From positions 698,501-762,500 of the forward strand of contig NZ_CP034183.1 of assembly GCF_003860465.1 (NCBI RefSeq): DNA of 64,000 nt. The letters run 5' to 3'. Position numbers and translations under genes: made by a program. This DNA comes from Deinococcus psychrotolerans. GTDB lineage: Bacteria > Deinococcota > Deinococci > Deinococcales > Deinococcaceae. Below are positions 24,799 to 34,653 of this stretch, in pieces (positions within the stretch are counted from its first letter, which is position 1; every line of letters begins with the position of its first letter). A model generated the notes under the pieces. That model searched no databases. It was not told where the DNA came from and worked only from the letters and a program-made list of their open reading frames with translations.

Positions 24799-24965
24799 CC
24801 TCAACTACGCAAAATCGGGGCAAGCCCAATCCAATCCAAAGCCCGCGCCGATTAGGTCGGGAATATCGGCCAGCGTGTCTATCCGCAGGCCCAGTTCCGC
24901 CGCCGTTTTAATGTTTGCCACTGATCATCACCACCTGAACTTTATATTCTGCGACACTGGCGAGC

Positions 24966-25454
<489 letters not shown>

Positions 25455-25463
25455 GCGCCGACT

Positions 25464-26636
25464 TTAGTTGGACAGCACCCGCCAAGCTGCCGACACCGCC
25501 GCGCCGCGCTCAAATGGGTGACCCAGAGCGCTGAAGGCGTCTTCCAAGATGCCCGCCACTGCCAGCGCGTCGTAGCGGTCAGCGTAACCGAGCGTGGAAA
25601 TGCGGAACACGGTGTCCTCGTGCGGCGCTTGGCCCGGCAGGGCACGCTGGTTCATGTCAGCGAGGGCGGCGGCCACCTGTTTACCCCCGATCCGCTTAAC
25701 ACCGCTGCCAGCGGGCGGCACCAGCACCGCGACGGCGGGCGTGGGACGGCCCGACCAAGAGCGGCAGCCCAGCGCGTCCCCCGCCGCGATCAGGGCGTCG
25801 TTCTGGCGTTTTTTCTCGGCCCACAAGACTTCCAATGGCACGCTGAGCAAGCGGTCTAGCGAGACATCTAGGGCGTAAATCAGATTGATGGCGGGCGTCT
25901 GCGGCGTGTTGGCTTCCTTCTGGCCGCGCAACTCACGCTCTAGGTCGAGGTAAAAGCCTTTGGGCGTATTTTTGATGAGCTTGCTCTCGGCCTCCGGGCT
26001 AAACAGCACGAAACCCAGTCCAGGCGGGGTGGCCGCCGCTTTTTGCGATCCCGAGACGATCACGTCCACTTGCCAGGCCCCCGGACGCAGTTCGGCCACG
26101 CCGTAGCTGGTGACGCAGTCGGCAATAATCACGATGTCCGGATTGACGGCTTTGGCCGCCGCCGCAATCGCCTCCAAATCGTGCAGCGCTCCGGTGCTGG
26201 TTTCCGAATGGGTGATGGTCAGGGCGTAGGCGTCTTTGCAGGCAGCGGCGATTTCGCCAGCGTCCAGCAACTCGCCCCAGGGCTTTTGCACTTTCACCAC
26301 AGCGTAGCCGAGCCGCTCGGCCATCTCGCCCCAGCGCTCACTGAACTTGCCCGCCGAAGCGTTGACGACTTTGGCTCCCGCCGGCACGAGACTGACGAGT
26401 GCGCCCTCGAACGCCGCCGTGCCGCTGCCAGTCACGATCACCGCTTCGAAAGAATCACCGAGCAACTGAGCGAGCTTGCCGCGCACCTCCAGAAACTTGG
26501 CGCGGGCCTGCGGAGTGCGGTGATGCATCTGCGGCTGGGCGAGGGCCAGCAAAGTCGCGGGCGAGACTTCTACCGGGCCGGGGGCAATCAGGCGGGGGCG
26601 GTTGAGGGGAATGTGGGGAGCAAGGGGCTTGGTCAT
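25464..26636 (-). CDS. Class V aminotransferase (alanine-glyoxylate/serine type)
   Basis: 390 residues, PLP-dependent. [20 protein letters not shown] opens the fold. [25 protein letters not shown] and [13 protein letters not shown] follow, and GSQKA holds the Schiff-base lysine. The C-terminal R-ISTLGY is the carboxylate-binding arginine context. Likely substrates are alanine or serine with glyoxylate, or it may take part in serine synthesis. ATG 26636 is preferred over the longer frame because CACAAT ends 6 bases upstream, as in other leaderless genes here. Confidence 0.88.
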   Translation of the reverse strand: MTKPLAPHIPLNRPRLIAPGPVEVSPATLLALAQPQMHHRTPQARAKFLEVRGKLAQLLGDSFEAVIVTGSGTAAFEGALVSLVPAGAKVVNASAGKFSERWGEMAERLGYAVVKVQKPWGELLDAGEIAAACKDAYALTITHSETSTGALHDLEAIAAAAKAVNPDIVIIADCVTSYGVAELRPGAWQVDVIVSGSQKAAATPPGLGFVLFSPEAESKLIKNTPKGFYLDLERELRGQKEANTPQTPAINLIYALDVSLDRLLSVPLEVLWAEKKRQNDALIAAGDALGCRSWSGRPTPAVAVLVPPAGSGVKRIGGKQVAAALADMNQRALPGQAPHEDTVFRISTLGYADRYDALAVAGILEDAFSALGHPFERGAAVSAAWRVLSN

Positions 26637-26696
26637 GGCTGTATTGTGCCGCGCCCCCGAGCCGAGGGTACGGGGCAAGGCTGGGCAACTCGGCGC

Positions 26697-28040
26697 TCAG
26701 CTGGCTTCTGGCGCTTCTGGCTTCTGGCTTTTGCTCCGCTCACGGCGCGGCAGCTTGGGCCGTTGGCTGAACTGCTCCTGCTTGGCCTGAAAAAAATCAA
26801 CCGGCGAAAATGACTTCTCCACCGACTGAATCACGCTCCTGAGTTCGCTGGGCGAGATCAGACCCATCGCCATGGCGTGGAAAGCAGCGGCCAGCGAGTC
26901 GCGGGTCAGTACCAGTTCCACGCCCGCCTTTTTCACCTCGGCGCTGAGCTGCTGCACGCCCGCGTCCCGCGCCTCGCCCGTCACCCTGCGGATGTACACC
27001 GCCAGCACCCGCCCCGGATTGCGCCGCACCACTTCGGCGTAAATTTCGGGGTCTTGCTCGCCGCTGTCGCCGATCAGCACAAAAGGCAGGGCCGGATAGG
27101 TTTTCATGAGGCGCTCGATGATGCTGTGCTTGTGGTGCGCTCCGCCGGAAAAGATTTCGCTGCCCCAGTGGCGCAGGAAAATCGGCCCCAGCGGCAAGCG
27201 GCGGTACCTGAGAAACGTCCACAGCAAATCGTAAAAGTTCCAGGGGCTGCTGGAGACATAAAAAATCGGATTGGAACCGCCCGGCTCTCTGACCAGAGCG
27301 CGGTAGAGGGCGCTGACGCCAGGAAACGGCAAGCGGGTGCGGGCGTTGCCGGTCAGCACCGTGCCGAGCATCTGCGGCAAGCTGGTCACGTCCGATTTCA
27401 GCACGGTGTCGTCTAGGTCGCTGATGACGGCAAAACGCGGCGAAGCGATGACCCGCAGCGGCGCAAAGATGGTTTTGCTGCGGCCCTCGATGTAGAGCGA
27501 GGCCTCCAGCCAGCCTTCTTTTTGAACGCTGTCGGCCATTTGGTCAGGCCGATCCCAAGTCAGGGTAAAAAACCCGTCGGTGTCCGACACGGCGCTGACG
27601 GTATGGCCCTCTAAGACGCCGTGAACCGTCACACCGCCGACTTCGCGTGACAAAAGACGCCGCACGATACTCAAAAAATTGCGCCACCTCGGATCACCTC
27701 GCCTCGGCGGATGCACCGTGCGCGGCAGCAAGACCCGCCCAGTCAGTTCGAGGTGCTGCGGCGTGCCCCAGCCGGTGTACGGCGTGATGATGATGTCGCC
27801 CCTGCGGCGGCGCGGCTGAATAAACGCCGAAAAACGGGCGTCCACGACGGCCACCAGCCGCTCGAAAGCGGGTTGGAGGCGGCGGCCCAGTTGCTTGAGG
27901 CTGAGCTGCTGGGCCACAACCTGCCGCAGCCCGGTGAACAGGCGCTTGACGAGTTGCCTTAGCTGCTGGCGGGGGCCGAGTACGGGCACTGAACTTGCCA
28001 CTTGATTTGCTGGAGGCTGGCTGGAGCTGGGCTGATTCAT
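26697..28040 (-). CDS. App1-family (DUF2183) phosphatase
   Basis: 447 residues. An N-terminal beta-rich region contains [24 protein letters not shown]. The catalytic part carries [15 protein letters not shown] (DXDXT nucleophile motif of HAD phosphatases), then [14 protein letters not shown] and [18 protein letters not shown]. This is the domain of yeast App1, a phosphatidate phosphatase. The C-terminal 60 residues are basic and low-complexity. No signal peptide is seen. It lies 60 bases downstream of the aminotransferase gene in the transcription direction's upstream side and may be independent. Confidence 0.88.
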   Translation of the reverse strand: MNQPSSSQPPANQVASSVPVLGPRQQLRQLVKRLFTGLRQVVAQQLSLKQLGRRLQPAFERLVAVVDARFSAFIQPRRRRGDIIITPYTGWGTPQHLELTGRVLLPRTVHPPRRGDPRWRNFLSIVRRLLSREVGGVTVHGVLEGHTVSAVSDTDGFFTLTWDRPDQMADSVQKEGWLEASLYIEGRSKTIFAPLRVIASPRFAVISDLDDTVLKSDVTSLPQMLGTVLTGNARTRLPFPGVSALYRALVREPGGSNPIFYVSSSPWNFYDLLWTFLRYRRLPLGPIFLRHWGSEIFSGGAHHKHSIIERLMKTYPALPFVLIGDSGEQDPEIYAEVVRRNPGRVLAVYIRRVTGEARDAGVQQLSAEVKKAGVELVLTRDSLAAAFHAMAMGLISPSELRSVIQSVEKSFSPVDFFQAKQEQFSQRPKLPRRERSKSQKPEAPEAS

Positions 28041-28124
28041 CGGCTGACCTCGGCAAATCTCATGTAAGCCAGTCTAGAGAGTTGCGGGAACTGCACTGTA
28101 CGGCGGCTTAGCAATGCAAACTCC

Positions 28125-28889
28125 TCAGCGGTAACGCTTGGAGCGCATCAGCGCCGTGACGCTGTCCACCACACTGGGGGCGATTTGCTCAAGTAGGGCG
28201 GGCAAGCGGTACCACCTCGGCACCAGCACTTCGCGTTTGGGCCGCTCCAGCACGTCGGCAATGGCCCTCGCCACGATCTCCGGCCCCGGCATAGGAATGC
28301 TCGCGCCCGCCGTCAGCTCGGTTTTGATAAATCCCGGCGACACCAAGCTGACATTCACGCCGCTGCCGAGCAGTTCGCGCCGCAGGGCCAGCGAAAAGCC
28401 GCGCAGACCGAACTTGCTGGCGCTGTAAATGCCCTGAAACGCGACAATGCCCGCCACCGAAGCCACGTTGACAATCTGGCCGTGCCTGCGGGCCCGCATG
28501 GCGGGGAGCACCAAACGGGTCAACTCAATCGGCGCTTCCAAATTGGTTTTCAGCACCCGCACCGGGTCGGGATCGTCCCACCACATACCCCGGGCGATGC
28601 TGATTCCGGCGTTGTTGATCAGAGCGTCTATTCGGCCAAACTGCCGCAGCGCTTCTGCGACCAGGTGCCTGCGGTCGCCGTCCTCGGTCACGTCAGCCTG
28701 CACGGTGATGATCCGTTCACCGCTGGAATCGAGTTCGCTGCGGAGGGCTTCCAGCGCTTCCAGTCGGCGGGCGGCCAGCACCAGCGCGTAGCCCCGGCGC
28801 GAAAGTTCACGGGCAGTGGCCGCGCCGATGCCGCTGGAAGCGCCGGTCAGCACAGCCACCGGGCGCGGATTGGGGCGGGAAATGGACAT
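28125..28889 (-). CDS. Short-chain dehydrogenase/reductase
   Basis: 254 residues. The NAD(P)-binding [19 protein letters not shown] motif, [10 protein letters not shown], and the catalytic YSASKFG (with S in NVASVAG) identify a classical [12 protein letters not shown] follows. The substrate cannot be read from the sequence. ATG 28889 is used: TACCCT ends 5 bases upstream, fitting a leaderless transcript, and the longer frame to 29081 overlaps the divergent protease gene. Confidence 0.88.
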   Translation of the reverse strand: MSISRPNPRPVAVLTGASSGIGAATARELSRRGYALVLAARRLEALEALRSELDSSGERIITVQADVTEDGDRRHLVAEALRQFGRIDALINNAGISIARGMWWDDPDPVRVLKTNLEAPIELTRLVLPAMRARRHGQIVNVASVAGIVAFQGIYSASKFGLRGFSLALRRELLGSGVNVSLVSPGFIKTELTAGASIPMPGPEIVARAIADVLERPKREVLVPRWYRLPALLEQIAPSVVDSVTALMRSKRYR

Positions 28890-28994
28890 GCTTGAGGGTA
28901 AAGGATCACGGGCGGGCGGGGGGCGAACGCTAAAGCACGCTAAAGGTAAAGCCCTGTTCAGCCGCTCATCAGTTTGGGCCTTCAGACTGAGAAG

Positions 28995-30275
28995 ATGACC
29001 CGCTCCTTGCCTGCTCTCCTGCTGCTTTCCTGCACCCTGTTGCCGTTCGCGGCGGCCCAAGTTCAAGTGAGTCAAGCCCAAGTGGCTCAGGCCAAGGTTC
29101 CCGCCGCGCCGATCAGCCAGCCCGCGCCCAAACCGATTATCAGTCCGGTTCCGAAACCATCACCCGCACCCAAGCCAGCCACACCAGCGATCAAACCCGC
29201 TTTGCCGGAACTGGCCCCGCTGCCCGCCGTGCCCAAAGCTGCCGCGCCGCTCGTGCCCTTTTCTGCTGCCCTCACGCCTACCGCTACGCCGCTGCCCCTC
29301 GCCAAATTACCCACCGACCCCCTATACCCTCAGCAGTGGAACCTGAACGCCATCAACATGGCAGCGGGCTGGGCGGTTACGGGCGGGCAGGCCATCACGG
29401 TGGCGGTACTGGACACCGGCTACATCAATGACCCCGAACTCGCGGGCCGCCTCGTCAACGGGTACGACTTCGTCTCGGACGCTGGGCGTTCCGGCGACGG
29501 CGACGGGCGTGATTACGACGCTTCGGGGGTGGGACAGTTCAATTATCACGGCGAGGGGGTGGCCAACATCATCGCGGCGGCGCACGACAATCAGGGCATG
29601 GCCGGTATTAATCCGGTGGCCCGCATCCTGGCGGTGCGGGTGGCGGGCGAGGACGGTTTGATCGCTCCGCAAGATCTGATCGACGGCCTGCGCTGGGCGG
29701 CGGGGCTGCGGGTATCAGGAGCGCCGAGCAATACCCGTCCGGCCAAAGTCATCAACCTGAGCCTCTATGCCGACTTTATCGCCCTGAGTGGCTGCGACGC
29801 CCGCATCCAAAAAGCCGTCGATGAGGTGACGGCAAAAGGCGTGTTGATCGTCGCCGGAGCGGCCAATGACGCGGCCGACGCGGGCGGTTACAGTCCGGCG
29901 GGCTGCCGGGGCGTGCTGACAGTGGCCGCCACCAACAGAACCGGGCGGCGGGCCAGCTATTCCAACTACGGCGCGAGCGTAGCCCTCTCGGCTCCGGGCG
30001 GCGAGCCGAATGACCCCCTGGTGTTCAGCTCGGTCGCGGGCGAGCAGCGGCGCAACGGCACCAGCTTTGCTGCGCCGCAGGTCGCGGGCGTGGCCAGTTT
30101 GGTGATGAGCCTCAATCCCAAGCTGACGCCCGCGCAAATCACCTCGCTGCTGGAACGCACCGCCAAGCCGTTTGCCTTTGGCTGCGACGCCAACCCCGCC
30201 AGAACCTGCGGTGCGGGCCTGCTGGACGCGGGCGCGGCTTTGCGGGCCGCTCAGCTGGAGAGCCGTCAGCGCTGA
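28995..30275 (+). CDS. Secreted subtilisin-like serine protease (S8)
   Basis: 426 residues. Signal peptide [20 protein letters not shown], then a proline/alanine/lysine-rich linker (residues about 25-100, [20 protein letters not shown]). The peptidase domain holds the triad D140 (AVLDTGY), H185 ([10 protein letters not shown]) and S357 ([16 protein letters not shown]). It ends in a short C-terminal segment with paired cysteines ([12 protein letters not shown]). The mature enzyme should be extracellular or surface-linked. ATG 28995 gives the best signal peptide. Confidence 0.93.
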   Translation: MTRSLPALLLLSCTLLPFAAAQVQVSQAQVAQAKVPAAPISQPAPKPIISPVPKPSPAPKPATPAIKPALPELAPLPAVPKAAAPLVPFSAALTPTATPLPLAKLPTDPLYPQQWNLNAINMAAGWAVTGGQAITVAVLDTGYINDPELAGRLVNGYDFVSDAGRSGDGDGRDYDASGVGQFNYHGEGVANIIAAAHDNQGMAGINPVARILAVRVAGEDGLIAPQDLIDGLRWAAGLRVSGAPSNTRPAKVINLSLYADFIALSGCDARIQKAVDEVTAKGVLIVAGAANDAADAGGYSPAGCRGVLTVAATNRTGRRASYSNYGASVALSAPGGEPNDPLVFSSVAGEQRRNGTSFAAPQVAGVASLVMSLNPKLTPAQITSLLERTAKPFAFGCDANPARTCGAGLLDAGAALRAAQLESRQR

Positions 30276-30359
30276 ATGTCTGGACTGAGCCTTTAGGCCG
30301 AGTATTCGGGCTGGGCGCTCAGGACAACTCCGCACCGACAACACGTTAAGCTGCTGGGC

Positions 30360-30530
30360 ATGAAGCCCAATTCCTTCAACACTTACCTGACGGTGGCCCT
30401 CTGCGCGGGGTGGGCCATTTTGCTGATCACCTTTCTGCGAAAAGCCAACTGGCCGCTGGCAGGCCTCAGCGCCGTACTGCTGATCGCCTACGGTGTTCGG
30501 TTGTATTTACTGACCAAGCGGCGGGAGTGA
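30360..30530 (+). CDS. Small two-helix membrane protein
   Basis: 56 residues with two membrane segments: TYLTVALCAGWAILLITFL and LAGLSAVLLIAYGVRLYLL, then the basic end TKRRE. TAAGCT ends 7 bases upstream of the ATG, as in other leaderless genes here. The stop overlaps the convergent PAP2 gene by 24 bases. It was found by reading the sequence; it is a conserved-looking but unnamed small protein. Confidence 0.6.
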   Translation: MKPNSFNTYLTVALCAGWAILLITFLRKANWPLAGLSAVLLIAYGVRLYLLTKRRE

Positions 30531-31355
30531 TTGGGAAGCGCTGTGTTGCTCCTCGACGGGCCGCAGCCAGATTTTGAGCAGTTGAGGCACGCCACCAATC
30601 GCCACCCAGACCAACGCGAAATAGCGGATGGCCCGCGCTGGGCCGTCCAGCACAGTGGGGAGCAGGCCCGCCAACGCGCCGAGCGCCAAGTAAACGGCCA
30701 GCACGGTCAGTAAACCGATCACCGCCACCCCAATGCGGCCGACCCAACAGCTGGGCGGCAAGTAGCGCGGCGCGGCGAACCAAAATCCGGCCAGTATTCC
30801 CAGTCCCCGGCTGTACTCGTCGGGCAAACTGGAGGGCAGCAAACAGGCGACGACCAGTAGTGCCAGCGGCCACCAGAAGGTGTGGGCAAACAGTCCACGG
30901 CCTGTCAAACCCGCGCCCGCCAGCCCTGCAAAGATCGCGCCGAGCAGCAAGCCCACCAGCACGTCCGAAGGATAGTGAACGTGGAGGGCGAGGCGCGAGG
31001 CGGCGATCAGTGCCACCAGCAGCAAGCACACCGCCCACACCCAGGGCCGCCGAAGCTGCGCCGCGACGCCGCCCCACAGCGCCGCGCTCATCTGGGCGTG
31101 ACCGCTGGGCAAGCCGGGGCCGCCTGCCGTGGCCTGAGCGGCGGCGCTGGCCACGCTGGGGTCATTGGCAAACGGGCGCGGCAGGTTCAGGCCGTATTTG
31201 AGCAGCGAGTTGGTGAGGTAGCTCAGCGCGAAGGCGACGCCCAAAGCGCGGATGCCGCTAGGCCGCACCAGCCAGCCGTAAAGCGCCAGCACCGCGATAA
31301 AAATGAGGTCGTTGCCGAGGGCAGTGATCAGTAGCCAAAAGGATTCCAGATTCAT
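30507..31355 (-). CDS. PAP2-family membrane phosphatase
   Basis: 282 residues with about six membrane segments. The three catalytic motifs are present: KYGLNLPRP (motif 1), GLPSGHAQ (motif 2, acid-base histidine) and SRLALHVHYPSDV (motif 3, nucleophile histidine). Likely substrates are undecaprenyl pyrophosphate or phosphatidate on the outer face of the membrane. The gene stands alone between a small membrane protein and a divergent ABC gene. Confidence 0.9.
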   Translation of the reverse strand: MNLESFWLLITALGNDLIFIAVLALYGWLVRPSGIRALGVAFALSYLTNSLLKYGLNLPRPFANDPSVASAAAQATAGGPGLPSGHAQMSAALWGGVAAQLRRPWVWAVCLLLVALIAASRLALHVHYPSDVLVGLLLGAIFAGLAGAGLTGRGLFAHTFWWPLALLVVACLLPSSLPDEYSRGLGILAGFWFAAPRYLPPSCWVGRIGVAVIGLLTVLAVYLALGALAGLLPTVLDGPARAIRYFALVWVAIGGVPQLLKIWLRPVEEQHSASQSLPPLGQ

Positions 31356-31414
31356 TGGAATCTCATGGTAAAGGACGGGGGCAGGGCCTGAGCGTTCACT
31401 TTTCCCGGCTGCGC

Positions 31415-31420
31415 TAAACT
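31415..31420 (+). promoter_or_regulatory. -10-like box of the ABC ATPase gene
   Basis: TAAACT ends 6 bases before the ATG at 31427 with no Shine-Dalgarno sequence. Confidence 0.5.
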
Positions 31421-31426
31421 GCGGCC

Positions 31427-33037
31427 ATGACCCTCAGCGCCCCCAGCGTGACGACGCCCGTCAAGCACAACTCGCCTTACGCCCTCGAGCTGCGCAACAT
31501 CACCAAGCGCTTTCCTTTGGTGCTGGCCAACGACAACATCTCTATGGAAGTCAAATGGGGCAGCGTTCACGCGCTGTGCGGCGAAAACGGTGCGGGCAAA
31601 TCCACCCTGGTCAAGATCGTCTACGGCGCTCAGCCGCCGACCTCCGGCGAGATCGTGGTGGACGGGCAGGTGGTCAACTTGAAAGACCCCAGCGACGCTA
31701 TCAAACTGGGTATCGGGATGGTGTTTCAGCACTTTATGCTGGTCGAGCCGCTGACCGTCACCGAAAACGTGATTCTGGGCAGTGAACCCACCAAGGGCGG
31801 CGCGATCGACTACGCTGGAGCGCGGAAAAAAGTCGCCGAACTGATCAAGCAGTTTAACTTCGGCCTCGACCCTGACGCCAAAATTGAAGACCTGCCGGTG
31901 GGGATGCAGCAAAAGGTCGAGATTCTCAAAACGCTGTACCGGGGCGCACGCATTTTGATTCTGGACGAGCCGACGGCGGTGCTGACCCCATCGGAAACCG
32001 ACGAGCTGTTCGAGTTTCTCAAGGGCCAGTACGCGGCGGCGGGCAACAGCGTGGTGTTCATTTCGCACAAGCTCCACGAGGTACTGCACATCTCCGACGC
32101 CATTTCGGTGATCCGCGACGGCAAGATGATCGGCACCATTCCGACCAAGGGAGCCACCACCGAAACGCTGGCCAACATGATGGTGGGCCGCGAAGTGACC
32201 CTCAAAGTCGACAAGGAACCGGCCCAGCCCGGCGAAGTGGCGCTGGACGTCAGAGACGTGGTGGTGGTCAACGAGCACAAGAAAAACGTGGTCAACCGGG
32301 TCTCGTTCGCGGTGCGGCGCGGCGAAATCGTCGGCATCGCGGGCGTGGAGGGCAACGGCCAGAGTCAGTTGGTGGAAGCCATCACCGGCCTGATCACGCC
32401 CCAGAGCGGCAGCATCACCTACGACGGCAAAACCGCGCACGGCGTCAAAGCGGTGGGGCAAGCCGGCGTCTCGCACGTCCCCGAAGACCGCAACGAGCGA
32501 GGCTTGGTGCTGGAGATGACCACCGCCGAGAACTTCATTTTGGGTGAGCAGGATCAGGCTCCGTTCGTGGGGCCGTTCGGGCTGCTCAAGCTGGACGTGA
32601 TCGAGAAAAATGCCCGCGACCTGAGTGAAGCCTACGATGTGCGCCCGCGCTCGACCGCGCTGCAAGCCGGGCGCTATTCCGGCGGAAACGCCCAGAAAAT
32701 CATCGTGGCCCGCGAAATGAAAAAAAATCCCAAGATTCTGGTCGCCAGTCAGCCGACGCGCGGCGTGGACATCGGGGCGATCGAATTTATTCACGCCCAG
32801 ATCGTCAAAGCGCGGGATGAGGGACTGGCCGTGCTGCTGATCAGCGCCGACCTGGGCGAAGTGATGAACCTCGCCGACCGCATTCTGGTGATGTACGAGG
32901 GCCAAGTGGTCGGTGAGGTACAGGCCGACCAAGCCACCGAAACGCAGCTCGGCTTGATGATGACCGGCAGCACGCTGGCCAACACCACCCCAGCGTCAGC
33001 CAGTCACGCGGCGGCCAACACTTCGGCAACGAAGTAA
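31427..33037 (+). CDS. ABC transporter ATPase, nucleoside/sugar type (NupA/YufO-like)
   Basis: 536 residues with two ABC modules. The first has [16 protein letters not shown] (Walker A) and [12 protein letters not shown] (Walker B). The second is degenerate: [12 protein letters not shown] replaces Walker A, while [13 protein letters not shown] and [14 protein letters not shown] remain. This asymmetric pair is typical of BmpA-linked nucleoside importers. The partner permeases and binding protein are not in the window; a leaderless-type promoter lies just upstream. Confidence 0.9.
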   Translation: MTLSAPSVTTPVKHNSPYALELRNITKRFPLVLANDNISMEVKWGSVHALCGENGAGKSTLVKIVYGAQPPTSGEIVVDGQVVNLKDPSDAIKLGIGMVFQHFMLVEPLTVTENVILGSEPTKGGAIDYAGARKKVAELIKQFNFGLDPDAKIEDLPVGMQQKVEILKTLYRGARILILDEPTAVLTPSETDELFEFLKGQYAAAGNSVVFISHKLHEVLHISDAISVIRDGKMIGTIPTKGATTETLANMMVGREVTLKVDKEPAQPGEVALDVRDVVVVNEHKKNVVNRVSFAVRRGEIVGIAGVEGNGQSQLVEAITGLITPQSGSITYDGKTAHGVKAVGQAGVSHVPEDRNERGLVLEMTTAENFILGEQDQAPFVGPFGLLKLDVIEKNARDLSEAYDVRPRSTALQAGRYSGGNAQKIIVAREMKKNPKILVASQPTRGVDIGAIEFIHAQIVKARDEGLAVLLISADLGEVMNLADRILVMYEGQVVGEVQADQATETQLGLMMTGSTLANTTPASASHAAANTSATK

Positions 33038-33148
33038 ACCGGTAAGCACCCCAGCGCCTTGCCCCGAACCTTGAGCGCCTCAGCGCCGGCTTTGGTGGTC
33101 TTCCCACACCTCACGGCAGCGGGAATCCGTTCTCCCGTCGCCACCCTC

Positions 33149-33154
33149 TAGAAT
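33149..33154 (+). promoter_or_regulatory. -10-like box of the LRV-repeat gene
   Basis: TAGAAT ends 6 bases before the ATG at 33161. Confidence 0.5.
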
Positions 33155-33160
33155 GCCTGC

Positions 33161-34582
33161 ATGACCGCCGAACCCCACACCCGCCCCGCGCCCGACGCTG
33201 CCGAGGCGCTCACCGCCGCGCAGCAGCCCCGCGCCACTGCCGAGCAGCTCGGCACGCTGTCTGTTCACCCGGATGTCCGTGTGCGCTCGGCGGTGGCCCG
33301 TCACCCCAACACGCCGCCGCACACGCTGGGCCTGCTCTCCGAGCGCTTTCCCGAAGAAGTGCTCAGCAATCCGGCCATGACTTTGTTGCGCCTGGCCCGC
33401 CCGCACCTGCTCTCCGAGTTTCCAGATGTGGGCGTGGCGGCGCTGGCCAGCTTGCCCGCCGCACCGGACTGGGTGATCGACGCGGCGCTGCGGCACGAAA
33501 GCGTCAGCGCGGTGCTCGCGGTAGCCCGCCGCAAGTCGCTGAGCGCAGGGCGCATTCGGATGCTGGCCGGAAGCGGGCTGTGGCAGGTGCGCGAGGCCGC
33601 CGCCGCCCGAGCAGATTTACCCGCAGAACTCCTGAGTCAGCTCGCCAGCGACGACGACTACGACGTCAGGAAAGCGGTGGCGCTGCGAGACGACGTGCCG
33701 GAAGGCCTCCTGGCCGGACTCGTTCGCGACGCGCACAGCATGGTCAGGGCGCACGTGGCCCGCCGTTTGGACTTGCCGCTGCCGCTGATGCTGCTGCTGG
33801 CCGACGACGACGATTCCGACGTGCTCTCGGTGCTGGCGCGGCGCATCGACTTGCCGCCGCAGGTGCGCCAAACCCTGATGGCCCACGAAACCGAAGGCGT
33901 GCGGGAAGCCAGCTTGCAGGCGTGGGCGGTGCCGCAGGCGTGGCTCTCCAGGGCCGAGCAAGACCCCAGCCCCGAAGTCCGCGCCGCGCTGGCCCGCCGG
34001 CCCAATCTGAGTCCGGACATGCTGCTGCGCCTCGCCCAGGACGAAGCCGAAACGGTGCGCCGCGCCCTTTTGGAACGCGACGATTTACCGGACGAAGCGG
34101 TGGCACTGCTGGCCCGCGCTCCCGAACAAGACATCCGGCTGCATGTGGCGAGCGCCATGAACTTACCCGAGCAGGCCATCGATATCTTGATGACCGACGA
34201 GGACGCCGCCGTGAGAACGGTGCTGGCGGTGCGGCCCGATCTTGGCGAAGCGCGACTGCTGCGGCTGACAAAGGATGCCAACGCCGAAGTGCGCCGCGCC
34301 ACCGCGCTCAGTCCTCAGTCGAGCTTGGCGGTGCTGGCCCGGCTCTGCACCGATGCGAACGCTGGAGTGCGCCGCGCCGCCGCGCTGCACGCCCTGATGA
34401 GCGCCGACCAACTCGCTTTGCTGGCCGCCGACTTGGATGCGGGCGTGCGCCTGAACGTGGCTTCCCGCGCCAATTTGCCCGGCGAGTGGCGTGAGCGGCT
34501 TAGCCGGGACTCCAACGCGGTGGTCGCCGCCCAAGCCAAAAGCGGAAATCAGGAAGAAGTCCAGCACTTTTTGCAGCCGTAA
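33161..34582 (+). CDS. Leucine-rich-repeat-variant (LRV) solenoid protein
   Basis: 473 residues made almost wholly of about 14 units of 22-25 residues. The core is x-V-R-x-x-(A/V)-A-x-R-x-x-L-P, for example VRVRSAVARHPNTP, YDVRKAVALRDDVP, PEVRAALARRPNLS and AGVRLNVASRANLP. It should form a curved alpha-solenoid binding a protein or nucleic acid partner. There is no signal peptide or membrane segment. LRV repeats were first seen next to an iron-sulphur domain; here that domain and its cysteines are absent. The C-terminus is polar. The partner is unknown. Confidence 0.85.
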   Translation: MTAEPHTRPAPDAAEALTAAQQPRATAEQLGTLSVHPDVRVRSAVARHPNTPPHTLGLLSERFPEEVLSNPAMTLLRLARPHLLSEFPDVGVAALASLPAAPDWVIDAALRHESVSAVLAVARRKSLSAGRIRMLAGSGLWQVREAAAARADLPAELLSQLASDDDYDVRKAVALRDDVPEGLLAGLVRDAHSMVRAHVARRLDLPLPLMLLLADDDDSDVLSVLARRIDLPPQVRQTLMAHETEGVREASLQAWAVPQAWLSRAEQDPSPEVRAALARRPNLSPDMLLRLAQDEAETVRRALLERDDLPDEAVALLARAPEQDIRLHVASAMNLPEQAIDILMTDEDAAVRTVLAVRPDLGEARLLRLTKDANAEVRRATALSPQSSLAVLARLCTDANAGVRRAAALHALMSADQLALLAADLDAGVRLNVASRANLPGEWRERLSRDSNAVVAAQAKSGNQEEVQHFLQP

Positions 34583-34653
34583 ACCACTCACCGAACAAGC
34601 GTGAAGTGCGCCAGAGACGCTTTGTTCAGCGCGGACTTTACAACCCCTCACCT

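Larger units (their letters stand above)
23588..24822 (+). mobile_element. IS3-family insertion sequence
   Basis: About 1235 bp. The terminal inverted repeats start TGGCCCAGTTTTGCGTAG (23588-23605) on the left; the right end is the imperfect complement (24805-24822, ending GGGGCA). A core of TTTTGCGTAG is identical in both. It carries orfA and orfB in the -1 frame. No clear 3-bp target duplication is visible. Both frames are intact, so it may be recent and active. Confidence 0.9.
23333..24921 (-). pseudogene. DUF4180 gene split by an IS3-family insertion
   Basis: The 5' part (24823-24921) begins at GTG 24921 behind an AGGTGGTG RBS and reads VANIKTAAELGLRIDTLADI, then DLIGAGFGLDW. The 3' part (23333-23587) reads SDGLILSEAELGDEFFRLSS, GLAGELFQKFVNYRLPVALV and FVTSQEEALEWL. 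Joined, they give the DUF4180 pattern (L..Ga...dgliL.e..l..FF.LsSG.AGE..QKF.NY). The IS element sits between the two parts. The function of DUF4180 is unknown. Confidence 0.8.

Noticed and set aside
23585..24825. Target-site duplication of the IS3 element
   Set aside because: The flanks (GAG before, AGC after) do not give a clean 3-bp repeat, so none is claimed.
31352..32932. 526-codon minus-strand frame opposite the ABC ATPase gene
   Set aside because: His/Asp/Val-rich antisense pattern typical of shadows of high-GC genes; the plus strand has clear ABC motifs.
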